This document shows positions 18,698 through 28,079 of a stretch of 64,000 bases of DNA, piece by piece. The stretch's first letter is position 1. Every line of letters starts with the position of its first letter. The position numbers and the translations under genes were made by a program. The notes beneath the pieces are model-generated. The model was given only the letters and a program-made list of their open reading frames with translations, ran no database searches and was not told where the DNA came from. Where the stretch lies: positions 1,240,001 to 1,304,000 of the forward strand of contig JBAOIH010000001.1 in NCBI GenBank assembly GCA_037045645.1, in the 5' to 3' direction. The DNA is from Nocardioides sp. (GTDB taxonomy: Bacteria; Actinomycetota; Actinomycetes; Propionibacteriales; Nocardioidaceae).

Positions 18698-19192
18698 TCA
18701 GGCGTGCTCGGTGAGGAGCCCCGTGTCCACGTCGTAGAGGAACCCGCCCACGGTGGCACGACCGCTGATGAGGGGGTGGGTGCTGACCTTGCGTACATCA
18801 TCGGTGAGCGTCTGGAGTTGGTCGTCGACCACGTCGAAGGGCTGCCAGGAGGCATCGACACCTGCCGACTCGGAGACTCGCTGACGCAGTTGTGCCTCGG
18901 TCGAACTGGCCATGGCGCAGCGGGTGTGCGGCACGATCAGGATGCGATCCACTCCCAGGAGGTGAACGGCCAGGACCAGCGCCTCGAAGGCCTGGGGAGT
19001 GACGCGACCACCCGGGTTGCGAAACATCTTGGCGTCGCCGTGTTGGAGGCCGAGCATCCGGAGCGGATCGATCCGCGAGTCCATGCAGGTCACGATGGCG
19101 ACGCCCGCGTGGGCTACGCCGTCGAAGTCACCGCCCGTGAACGTCGCGGCGTACTCCCGGTTTGCTTCGAGCAGGTCGTCGAACGCTGACAT
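18698..19192 (-). CDS. Beta-class carbonic anhydrase
   Basis: 164 residues from ATG 19192. It interconverts CO2 and bicarbonate. Zinc ligands are in VTCMDSRIDPLRM (Cys, with the Asp-Arg dyad) and VPHTRCAM (His, Cys); FRNPGGRVTPQAFEALVLA is the other conserved block. It is shorter than plant-type enzymes, matching the ~163-residue mycobacterial Rv1284-like group. TAAATT lies 7 nt upstream of ATG 19192, pointing to a leaderless mRNA; longer in-frame extensions are therefore rejected. Confidence 0.92.
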   Translation of the reverse strand: MSAFDDLLEANREYAATFTGGDFDGVAHAGVAIVTCMDSRIDPLRMLGLQHGDAKMFRNPGGRVTPQAFEALVLAVHLLGVDRILIVPHTRCAMASSTEAQLRQRVSESAGVDASWQPFDVVDDQLQTLTDDVRKVSTHPLISGRATVGGFLYDVDTGLLTEHA

Positions 19193-19199
19193 GTCTGCA

Positions 19200-19205
19200 A
19201 ATTTA
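19200..19205 (-). promoter_or_regulatory. -10 element TAAATT, leaderless carbonic anhydrase
   Basis: Minus-strand TAAATT with a 7-nt gap to ATG 19192. Confidence 0.5.
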
Positions 19206-19245
19206 GCCCGTCGCGTCGAGCGACCGGCGACGGACCCTGCCGGTG

Positions 19246-19584
19246 TCAGGGTTCGATCTCGCGGCGCTGGATTGCGCGTACCTCGTCCACCAGGATGGTC
19301 GAGAGGGCGGGACTGGTTTCGCGATGCGACCACGCGGTGTCGAGGAGCGCGTCGAACATCTCAGGAGTCGCCTGCGAGCGCTTCTGGAACCCTTCGATCT
19401 GGGCGATCAGGGCGGCGGCCAGATCGGGTTCGAGTTCGCGGTGACTCCAGGCGAGTTCCTTGACGTCGGACAACCGCGAGCGCAGCGCGCGCTGACGGGC
19501 CTGCGCGGCGCGGAACGTGACGAGGATCGTTGCCACGAGACCCACCGCGACCAGCCCGAGCGAGAGCGGGATCAAGTACGCCAC
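19246..19584 (-). CDS. Single-pass membrane protein, unknown
   Basis: 112 residues from GTG 19584. One N-terminal transmembrane helix (LIPLSLGLVAVGLVATILVT) is followed by a basic stretch and a soluble helical domain in which SDVKELAWSHRELEPDL and LLDTAWSHRETSPALST look like an internal repeat (both share AWSHRE). I do not recognise the family. It is downstream of the MFS pump on the same strand with a 25-bp gap, so may belong to that operon. Confidence 0.6.
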   Translation of the reverse strand: MAYLIPLSLGLVAVGLVATILVTFRAAQARQRALRSRLSDVKELAWSHRELEPDLAAALIAQIEGFQKRSQATPEMFDALLDTAWSHRETSPALSTILVDEVRAIQRREIEP

Positions 19585-19609
19585 GTCGAGGATTCTCTCA
19601 GACGCACCG

Positions 19610-21418
19610 TCAACCGCCCGCGCGCAGCACCTGGGACGTCGACACTCCCTTGGTGTCGGCGTGCCGGAAGACGATCAGGGCCAGCACACCGGCGATCAGC
19701 GCGCAGCCGGCCGCGCCGAGGAACACGGTCTGCTCCTGGGCGATGCCCGCGACCTTGAGCATGCGGGTGAACTCGTCGCACTTGCTCTTGCCGTCGCACA
19801 CCTCGCGTACGGGCGGGATGTCGCCCTGCTCGGCGTAGTAGCGGCGCAGCCCGAGGGTGGTGAGAGCAGAGATTCCGACCAACATGCCCACCATCCGCGC
19901 GACCACGACCAAGGCGGTGGACACCCCGTGGACGTCTGCTCGGGTGGCGGCCAGGACTGCGGCGTTGACCGGGGCGAGCGCCAGCCCGAAGCCCAGGCCG
20001 CCGAGGACCAGCGCGATGTTCGCGCTCGGCTCGTGCAGGGACTCCAGGCCCCACCTGCTCATCAACAAGAAGCCAGCCGCCGCGCACACCATGCCGACAC
20101 AGGTGATCACGCCCGCGCTGAGACGGCGAGTCAGATAGCCACCCAGCACTGCCCCGACCGGCAAGGCGACCAGGAAGCGTACGAGCACCAGCGCGGCCAT
20201 CAACTGGGAGTCCGGGTAGATCGTGGTGCGGGCGAAGAGGGGAATGTCGATCAGGGCCGCGATCAGGGCCGCACCGATGAAGAAGGACACCACCATTGAG
20301 CCCCACGCGGCGGTCTCGCGCAGGGCGTCGTGGGGGATCAGCGGGTTGGCGGTGCGAGCCAGGTGCCAGGCCAGCAGTCCGCTGGCGATCGCCGCGACGG
20401 CCAGGTAGTACAGACCCTTGTCGCTGAACACCTCGATCTTGGGGTCGGCTGTCGCGAAGGCCAAGATCACGCCACTCAGCGCGGCCGCGAGCAGGAGTGC
20501 ACCGAGAAGGTCGGCGTCACGCGCGGAGCGAGACCACGCGCGCAGGTCGACCAAGGGGTGACGCGCGGTCGAACATCGCACCAGGAACAGCACGGCGCAG
20601 GCGATGGCGACCGCGCCGACCGGCGTCAGCCAACGGCCGTCGCCGACGAACGGGATGAAGATCTGACCCCACGTGATGTCTCGCACGATCGGTGCGGGTC
20701 GCACCATCACCAGCGCCGCAGCGGAGACGGCGAGCCCGGCCAGGAGGAGTCCGACCAGGTCGAAGTGGCCTCGATGGCGCTCGACCGACGCGGAACCCTC
20801 GACCGATGGTGGGTGCTCGGACGGCGTGGCTTCGCGTGCCGAGAGCATTCGGATCGCCGCCGCCAGCACCAGTCCGACGGCCACGTTGATCAAGAAGATG
20901 GCCGGCCAGGGCGCAACGGCGAGCACCAACGCTCCGAAGAGCGGGCCGATCACCGAGCCGAGTTCCTGGACGGCCGACACGATGCCCAGGGGGACACCGC
21001 GACGCTGCACCGGGTAGATGTCGGCGACCAGAGCCAGCGTCGCCGGCACGAGCCCGCCACCCCCGAGCCCTTGCAGGAAGCGACCCACGACCATGCTGGA
21101 CATGTCGTACGCGAGTGCGGTGAGCAGCGAGCCGACGGCGAAGATCACCAGAGCCGCCACCAGCACGGGGACCCGACCTCGCAGATCGGCGATCCGACCG
21201 ATCAGCGGCAACATCGCCACATAGCCGAGCAGGAACCCGGAGATGATCGGCGCGGCGCGCTGCAGTTCGGCGATCGGGATCCCGGCGCTGGCCATCATGT
21301 CGGGCAGCGCCAGGACGACGACATAGGTGTCGGCTGCGGCGAACGCGACCGCGATGGAGGCCGCTGTCAGCAGCGCTCGGGCGCTGCGATGGGGCGACTC
21401 GGTGTCGGTCGCGGTCAC
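19610..21418 (-). CDS. MFS efflux transporter, P55-like (DHA2 type)
   Basis: 602 residues with about fourteen hydrophobic helices. The motif GRIADLRGRVPVLVAALVIF (between helices 2 and 3) is the MFS motif A, and LGIVSAVQELGSVIGPLFGA is the antiporter motif C. A periplasmic-type loop with two Cys (REVCDGKSKCDEF) precedes the last helix. It starts 7 nt after the LprG-like lipoprotein gene, the same order as mycobacterial lprG-Rv1410c (P55), where the pair exports triacylglycerides or drugs. By analogy it may move lipids across the membrane; the substrate here is unproven. Confidence 0.85.
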   Translation of the reverse strand: MTATDTESPHRSARALLTAASIAVAFAAADTYVVVLALPDMMASAGIPIAELQRAAPIISGFLLGYVAMLPLIGRIADLRGRVPVLVAALVIFAVGSLLTALAYDMSSMVVGRFLQGLGGGGLVPATLALVADIYPVQRRGVPLGIVSAVQELGSVIGPLFGALVLAVAPWPAIFLINVAVGLVLAAAIRMLSAREATPSEHPPSVEGSASVERHRGHFDLVGLLLAGLAVSAAALVMVRPAPIVRDITWGQIFIPFVGDGRWLTPVGAVAIACAVLFLVRCSTARHPLVDLRAWSRSARDADLLGALLLAAALSGVILAFATADPKIEVFSDKGLYYLAVAAIASGLLAWHLARTANPLIPHDALRETAAWGSMVVSFFIGAALIAALIDIPLFARTTIYPDSQLMAALVLVRFLVALPVGAVLGGYLTRRLSAGVITCVGMVCAAAGFLLMSRWGLESLHEPSANIALVLGGLGFGLALAPVNAAVLAATRADVHGVSTALVVVARMVGMLVGISALTTLGLRRYYAEQGDIPPVREVCDGKSKCDEFTRMLKVAGIAQEQTVFLGAAGCALIAGVLALIVFRHADTKGVSTSQVLRAGG

Positions 21419-21425
21419 GACGGGG

Positions 21426-22148
21426 TCACTTCGCGCCGGCTGGCTTCTCGATCGATTTGGTCGTGCCGTAGTCCTCGAACTCCACGACGTAGGTCATCGG
21501 GTCGGACTTGGCATAGAAGACACCCTTGAACGTGGCTTCACGCAACTCGCCCTCGTCGGTGATCAGATAACTGGCCGCGAAGTCCTGGCCCGCTGCGGAG
21601 GGGATCACCTTATTCATCGCCGCACCCGGCACGGTGCCGGTGAAGGTGGTGAGGACCTCCTTGTTGTTGACACCGCCTCGTACGCTCTTGCCTTCCTTGA
21701 CCTCCTGGGTCGCGGGGAGCAGCGACGAGAAGCCGTTGGAGGCAGAGATCAGGGCGGCCGGATCGGGAGCGCCGTACTCCTTCGGGTTCACCGCCTGGTA
21801 GCCGCTGGTGAAGGGCAACTGGGCATAGACGACGCCGCCGGTGGACACGACGGGCACGTCGACCAGGAGTCCGCCGTACTTCACGCTGAGGTCGCCCTCG
21901 AAGGCGGGTGCGTTGGTCACGATGCCGGTGGCCTTGTTGATCCCGTTCTCGACGCTGTCCGGCAGGCCGGGAGTGCTGAGCGTGATCTTGAGTCCGCTCG
22001 TGTCGTCGAGGGTCTGCTGAGCTTCGGCGAGCCGGGCCGCGGGGTCGGCATCGGCGTCGTCGCCGCTCTTGCAGCCGGTCGTCGCGCCGAGCGCGAGTAC
22101 GAGAAGGGCCGCCGCGCCGGCCCGCCGAAGGCCCGGGGTGATCTGCAT
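21426..22148 (-). CDS. lprG: LppX/LprG-family lipoprotein
   Basis: 240 residues from ATG 22148. Signal peptide with lipobox TTGC (Cys 26), then an LppX_LprAFG domain: a single soluble domain with GLKITLSTPGLPDSVENGIN, FEGDLSVKYGG and GVVYAQLPFTSGYQAVNP, and GVFYAKSDPMTYVVEFEDYG near the end. In mycobacteria LprG binds tri-acylated lipids and hands them on in partnership with the P55 pump. The ATG is 4 nt after the stop of the parC frame described below, suggesting one transcript parC-lprG-MFS. Confidence 0.88.
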   Translation of the reverse strand: MQITPGLRRAGAAALLVLALGATTGCKSGDDADADPAARLAEAQQTLDDTSGLKITLSTPGLPDSVENGINKATGIVTNAPAFEGDLSVKYGGLLVDVPVVSTGGVVYAQLPFTSGYQAVNPKEYGAPDPAALISASNGFSSLLPATQEVKEGKSVRGGVNNKEVLTTFTGTVPGAAMNKVIPSAAGQDFAASYLITDEGELREATFKGVFYAKSDPMTYVVEFEDYGTTKSIEKPAGAK

Positions 22149-22152
22149 GGCG

Positions 22153-24640
22153 TCAGCCTTCCACAGACTCGGTCGAACCGAGGCAGGACAAAGCAGCGAC
22201 GGGTCCCGCGATCGCCGCGATCGGTTGGCTCCCCGGCAGGCCGGATCCGTCTCGACGACCGTCCGGTGCAGGCAGTTCCACCGGTGAGCCACTGCTCGCG
22301 GCGGCTCGGGCCGGGGCGGTGCCCGCCCACGCCGTCAGCGAGAGCGTCCTCGCCCTTGAGGAAGCGGTGGCACCGCACTCCGCCCGTGGCGCGCCCCTTG
22401 CCCGGATACTGCGAGAACGCGGTGACCTTCACGGCGCCGGGCTCGGTGCCCGGCAGGGCGGTGGAGGATCCCGACGCCGTCACCACGACCGCGTCGACAC
22501 CGTGGTCGAGTGCGCCGAACCACAGGACCCGCGCGTCAGCTCCCAACTTGATGCCGGCCATACCGCCCCCCAAACGCCCCTGCGGGCGTACGGATGAGGC
22601 ACCGAAGTGCAGCAACTGTGCGTCGGAGGTGATGAAGCACAACTCCTCCGCCCCGGTGGCGAGTTCGACGGCGCCGACGACCTCGTCGCCGTCCTTGAGC
22701 CCGATCACGTCCCACTCGTCGCGGTTGAGCACCTCGGGGTTGACGCGCTTGACCACGCCGGCGCGGGTGCCGAGCGCCAGGCCGGGACCATCCGTGCGCA
22801 GCGAGGTCAATGCCAGGATCCGCTCGCCGGGGTCGAGGGACAGGATCTCGGTCGCGAGGATGCCACCGGCCAGGTGCGGATCGTTGGCCGATGCCGGAAG
22901 TACGGCGGTGATGTCGAGGGCCTGGAACCTGCGGATCCGACCCGCCGACGTGATCGCGCCCAGGTCGGAGCGGGCGGTCGTACGCACCGCGGAGACCACG
23001 ACATCGTGCTTGGCCCGGCCGCCGCCCTGACCGGGCGCCTCGACACCCGACGTACGGGCGAGCAGGCCGGACGACGACAGGTAGACGAAGCACGGATCGT
23101 CCGCGATCTCGAGGGGTGTCGCCGCCGTGACCGCAGCAGTCCCGGCAGATTCGAGGAGCACCGTGCGCCTCGGGGTCCCGAACGTCTTGGCCACCTCGTC
23201 TAGCTCGTCGGCGACGACCTTGCGCAGCAGGGCGTCGTCGGCCAGGATCGCGTCCAGAGCCTCGATCGTGGCCTCGAGTTCGGCCTTCTCCTTGTCGAGC
23301 TCGATCTTGCTGAACTTCGTCAGCCGTCGCAGCGCGAGGTCGAGGATGTATTCGGCCTGGATGTCGCTGAGGTCGAACACCGCGATCAGGCGCTGTTTGG
23401 CCTCGGCGGCATTGTCCGAAGACCGGATCAACTGGATCACCTCGTCGATATCGAGGATCGCCAGCAGGAGGCCTTCGACGAGGTGCAACCGGTCCGCGGC
23501 TTTCGTACGCCGAAACACCGTGCGGCGGCGCACCACGTCGAGGCGGTGGCGCAAGAAGACGTCGAGCACCTCCAGCAAACCCAGGGTGTGGGGCTGCCCG
23601 TCCACGAGCGCGACGCAGTTGATGCTGAACGAGTCCTCCATCGGCGTCTGCTTGTAGAGCTGCTCCAGCAGGGCCTCGGGGTGGAAACTGTTCTTGACCT
23701 CGATGACCAGGTGCAGGCCCTTCTCGCGGTCGGTCAGGTCCTTGATGTCGCTGATGCCCTGGATCTTCTTGGCCTGCACCAGGGTCTTGATCCGCTCGAT
23801 CACCCGCTCGGTGCCGACGCCGTAGGGCAACTCGGTCACCACGATGCCCTTGCGGCGACCCACCGTCTCGACGCGAGCACTCGAACGCATCCGGAAGGTG
23901 CCGCGGCCGGTGTCGTACGCGTCGCGGACGCCGTCGAGCCCGATGATCTTGCCGCCCGTGGGCAGATCTGGGCCGGGGATGAATCGCATGAGGTCGTCCA
24001 CGGTCGCCTTCGGGTGGCGCAGCAGATGCTTGAGACCTTGCACGACCTCGATCAGGTTGTGCGGGGCGATGTTGGTGGCCATCCCGACCGCGATCCCGGT
24101 CGTACCGTTGACGATCAGGTTGGGGATGGCCGCGGGCAGCACGGTCGGCTCGTATTCGCGGCTGTCGTAGTTGGGCTTGAAGTCGATGGTGTCCTCGTCG
24201 ATCGACGCGGTCATCGCGACCGCCGGGTGGTCCATCCGACATTCGGTGTAGCGCATCGCGGCGGGCGAGTCGTCGGGGGAGCCGAAGTTGCCGTGACCGT
24301 CGATCATGGGCAGCCGCATCGACCACGGCTGGGCCAGGCGTACGAGCGCGTCATAGATGGCACCGTCGCCATGCGGGTGTAGTCGACCCATCACCTCACC
24401 GACGACGCGGGCGCTCTTCACGTGGCCGCGATCGGGGCGCAGGCCCATGTCGTTCATCGTGTAGAGGATCCGCCGCTGGACCGGTTTCAGGCCGTCGCGG
24501 GCATCGGGGAGTGCACGTGAGTAGATGACCGAATAGGCGTACTCCAGGAACGAGGACTGCATCTCGTCTCGGATGTCGGTATCGAGGATGTGCTCCTCGA
24601 AGTCGTCCGGGGGAGGAGCCTTGGTGGTGCGTCGAGCCAT
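22153..24640 (-). CDS. parC: DNA topoisomerase IV subunit A (ParC, GyrA paralogue), frameshifted near the 3' end
   Basis: Breakage-reunion domain: GLKPVQRRILYTMNDMGLRP, GRLHPHGDGAIYDALVR, SPAAMRYTECRM with catalytic Tyr near 131; tower, coiled coil and a C-terminal beta-propeller follow. The intact frame reaches VRCHRFLKGEDAL near 22340, then becomes Arg/Pro-rich and runs to 21917, over the lprG start. Skipping one base at about 22338-22345 restores LTAWAGTAPARAAA, PVELPAPDGRRDGSGLPGSQ and PIAAIAGPVAAL, ending at TGA 22153-22155, 4 nt before lprG. That is the usual tail of the family. Start ATG 24640; ATG 24649 is possible. Confidence 0.88.
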
Positions 24641-24699
24641 GCCGACCATTGTCTACGGACGCCCCGACACCGTTGCGCGCGACACCCGCCAGGCATGGA

Positions 24700-24705
24700 T
24701 ACGCT
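24700..24705 (+). promoter_or_regulatory. -10 element TACGCT, leaderless acetyltransferase gene
   Basis: TACGCT with a 6-nt gap to ATG 24712. Confidence 0.45.
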
Positions 24706-24711
24706 GATCGC

Positions 24712-27427
24712 ATGACGAGTCCCGAGGGTGGCGACGACCTGGTAGAGACACCTCGGCACTGGGAGGCCGACGTCTTGCTGCGCGACGGCGGCGTCGCGCA
24801 TATCCGCCCCATCCGGCCCGACGACGAAGCACTCCTCGTCGCCATGTACGCCCGGGTGTCCGACCGTTCGAAGTACTTCCGCTTCTTCGCGCCGATGCCT
24901 GAACTCTCCGCCAAGGATCGCTACCGTTTCACCCACGTGGACCACCGCGAACGGGTGGCCCTGATCATGCTGCTGGGCGGCGAGATGATCGGGGTCGGGC
25001 GTTATGAGCAGGTGACGCCGGGCGAGGCCGAGGTGGCGTTCCTGGTCCAGGACTCCCATCAGGGCCGAGGGATCGGCCAGTTGCTGCTCGAGCACCTCGC
25101 CCAAGCGGGCCGTGAGCGTGGGATGGAACGCTTCGTCGCCGAGGTGTTGCCCGAGAACCAGGCGATGATCCGGACCTTCAAGGATGCCGGCTATTCGGTG
25201 ACCAGTGGTTTCGGGGACGGCGTGATCTCGTTGGAGTTCTCGATCGATCCGACCGACACCGCGATCGGGGTGATGGAGCAGCGCGAGCACCGCGCCGACG
25301 CGGCGTCGCTGGACCGCTTCGTGAACGCGCGCTCCGTGGCCGTCATCGGCGCGAGCCGGAGGGCGGACTCGGTTGGGCAGGCCCTCGTACGCAACCTGGT
25401 GCTGGGGGACTACACCGGTGAGGTGTACGTGGTGAATCCGTCGGCGACGCCGGTGTCGGGGCTGCCCGCGTACGCCACCGTCGCCGACATCCCCGGTCAC
25501 GTCGATGTCGCGGTCGTCGCGGTGCCGGCCGAGAACGTGCAGGACGTCGTGCTCGACTGTGCCGCCAAGGGTGTGCACGGGCTGATCGTGATCTCGTCGG
25601 GCTTCGCCGAGACCGGCGAGGAGGGCCGGCAACGCCAGCGCCGTCTGGTCGGCCTCGCGCGGTCGTACGGTCTGCGGTTGATCGGTCCCAACTGCCTCGG
25701 CCTGATCAACACCGCTGTCGAGTCGCGGCTCAACGCCTCGCTCTCGCCGATCATGCCGCCTCGTGGTCGGGCAGGCTTCTTCTGCCAGTCGGGGGCGTTG
25801 GGCAGCGCGATCCTCCAACGGGTCTACGACCGCGGGCTCGGTCTTTCGACCTTCGTCAGCGCGGGCAACCGCGCCGACCTGTCGGGCAACGACCTCTTGC
25901 AGTATTGGGAGGACGATGAGGCGACCGAGGTCGTCCTGCTCTACCTGGAGTCCATCGGCAACCCCCGCAAGTTCTCGCGGATCGCGCGTCGTGTGTCGCG
26001 GCGCAAGCCGATCATCGCGGTGCGATCTGGACGTACGACCCAGGGCGTGCCGATGGGTCACGCCGTCCGCAAGATCGCGGCCCCGGCGGCGGCAGTGGAC
26101 GCGATGTTTCGTCAGGCGGGCGTGATCCAGGTCAACACGCTGAGTGAGATGTTCGACGTCGCTCAGTTGGTCGCACACCAGCCGTTGCCGCGGGGCAGGC
26201 GGGTCGCGATCGTCGGGAACTCCGACGCGATCGCGCTGCTCGCGACCGACGCCGCCTCGGAGGCGGGCCTGGTGGTGAACAAGTCTGTCCTGCTCGGGCC
26301 CAGCGCTGGTGCGGAAGAGTTCGAGGACGCGCTCGACTCGATGATCGACGATCCCGAAGTGGATGCTGTCGTGGCGATCTACATCCCGGCCGTCAACGTG
26401 TCGGGTGGTGACGTCGCCAACGTGTTGGCGGCCGTGGGTGAACAGTCCGACAAGCCGTTGGTCTCGACGTTCCTCGGCTCGCAAGGCATCCCCGAACTGC
26501 TGCGCGTGCCGGACGTGGCAGGGCACACGGCTGGGCGCGGATCCGTGCCGTCCTACCAAGGTGTCGAGGCCGCCGTCACGCGCGCTGGCTCGCGTCGTCG
26601 ACTATGCCGTGTGGCTGCGGAACCCGGCCGACACCGCGCACGAGCCCGATGAGACCGTCGACCCGGCCGCTGCGCGCCGGATGATCAACGAGGTGCTGTC
26701 GACGGCGCACGAGGGTCGTGATCTGACCACCGACGAGTGCCGAGCATTGCTTGCGACCTACGACATCGCGCTCTGGGACACGCTCGCCGTGGCCACCCTC
26801 GACGAGGCATTGGCGGCGGGGGAACAACTCGGCTGGGAGGACGTCGTACTCAAGGCGACGCACGAGCGACTGCGCAACCGTCCCGACCTGGCCCATGTCT
26901 GGCGCAACATCGACTCACCCGCGGAGATGGAGACCGCATGGTCGACCCTGACCGAGATCATCACCGAGGCGGAATCGGCGGGATTCGTCGTGCAGAAGAC
27001 CGCGCCACCGGGAGTGCCGGTCGCCATCACCACGCTCGAGGACCCGCTTTTCGGGCCGGTGGTGTCGTTCTCCATCTCGGGGCCGTTGACCGAGTTGTTG
27101 GCGGACAAGTCCTATCGGATCCCGCCACTGTCGAGCCAGGATGCCGCCGACATGGTGCGCGAGATCAAGTCGTCGCCGTTGCTCTTCGGCTATCGCGGCT
27201 CCGAGGTCGTCGACGTCACCGAGGCCGAACGGCTGATCACGCAGGTGGCTCGACTGCAGCACGACCTGCCACAGGTTCGCTCACTCGAACTTGCGTTGGT
27301 GCAGGTGGGTGCGGAGGGGGCGGCCGTCCTCAACGCCCGGGTCCGGGTCGAGCCGGTGGTCGATCCACGCTCCGACTGGTTCGTACGCCGCCTGACCACT
27401 CCGATCGGCGACACGCTCCCCAACTGA
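24712..27427 (+). CDS. GNAT / ADP-forming acyl-CoA synthetase-like protein acetyltransferase, frameshifted
   Basis: About 905 residues if one base is skipped. Residues ~20-180 are a GNAT acetyltransferase (EVAFLVQDSHQGRGIGQLLL is the acetyl-CoA loop). From ~205 comes a CoA-binding Rossmann domain (SVAVIGASRRADSVGQALV), then succinyl-CoA-ligase-like domains (FCQSGALGSAIL) and a C-terminal ATP-grasp. This N-terminal GNAT order matches Streptomyces PatA-type lysine acetyltransferases, which acetylate and silence acyl-CoA synthetases. The first frame ends at 26652 after GVEAAV plus Arg-rich residues; from about 26578 the next frame reads RALARVVDYAVWLRNP and continues to 27427. One extra base near 26577-26580 explains this. 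Confidence 0.82.
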
Positions 27428-27488
27428 CCCCACCCGAGGGGGGAGAGGGCTGGTCCGTCGCGGGCGCGTGCGTGACACACTGCCAGGC

Positions 27489-28079
27489 ATGGCCGCCGCT
27501 TCCACTTCAGAGCCCCTGGACCGTACGACCGACCTCCGCGCAGCCATCGATCGCACCGGTTACTACCCGGAGGTGGTCGCCGACGGAGTCGGCTCGGCCA
27601 TCGGCGGCGAGGTCGTGGCGTCGTACTTCGTCCATCACGAGCCGACCTTCGATCGCGACGAGGTGCGGCGGCACCAATCGGTGATCGTGCTGACGCCCTC
27701 GCGGCTGATCTTGGCGCACACCGACGAGCATGCGGGCGACGACCTGCTGCCGGAGCCTTATACGTCGACGACGACCGAGGCGATCGCCTTGTCCTCGGTG
27801 CGTTCGGTGGTGGTGACCCGGATGACGACCAACCCGGTCAAGGGCGCGTCGCGGTCTGCCGAAGCGGTGATGACCATCTCGTGGGGTGGGGTCTCGCGCG
27901 TCGACCTCGAACCAGCCGGTTGTTCGGATCCCGAATGCGCGGCCGATCACGGTTACACCGGCACGTTGGCCGGTGATGACTTCACGCTGCGAATCTCCGC
28001 GGCGGCCGACGGCGCGGACGCAGTCGCGTCGTTGCTCGGTTTCGCGGACGCGCTGGCCGCGCGGACCCGAGGCCGATGA
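27489..28079 (+). CDS. DUF5998 family protein
   Basis: 196 residues. Matches the conserved actinobacterial DUF5998 layout: DLRAAIDRTGYYPEVVADGV, ASYFVHHEPTFDRDEVRRH and LTPSRLILAHTDEH, and a Cys pair in CSDPECAADHGYTG. No function is known to me. It overlaps the downstream phosphodiesterase start by ATGA, as it does in many actinobacteria, so the two are translationally coupled. Confidence 0.82.
   Translation: MAAASTSEPLDRTTDLRAAIDRTGYYPEVVADGVGSAIGGEVVASYFVHHEPTFDRDEVRRHQSVIVLTPSRLILAHTDEHAGDDLLPEPYTSTTTEAIALSSVRSVVVTRMTTNPVKGASRSAEAVMTISWGGVSRVDLEPAGCSDPECAADHGYTGTLAGDDFTLRISAAADGADAVASLLGFADALAARTRGR

Noticed and set aside
24487..26559. A 690-codon minus-strand frame opposite the acetyltransferase
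   Set aside because: Shadow frame; the plus strand carries unmistakable GNAT and CoA-binding motifs.
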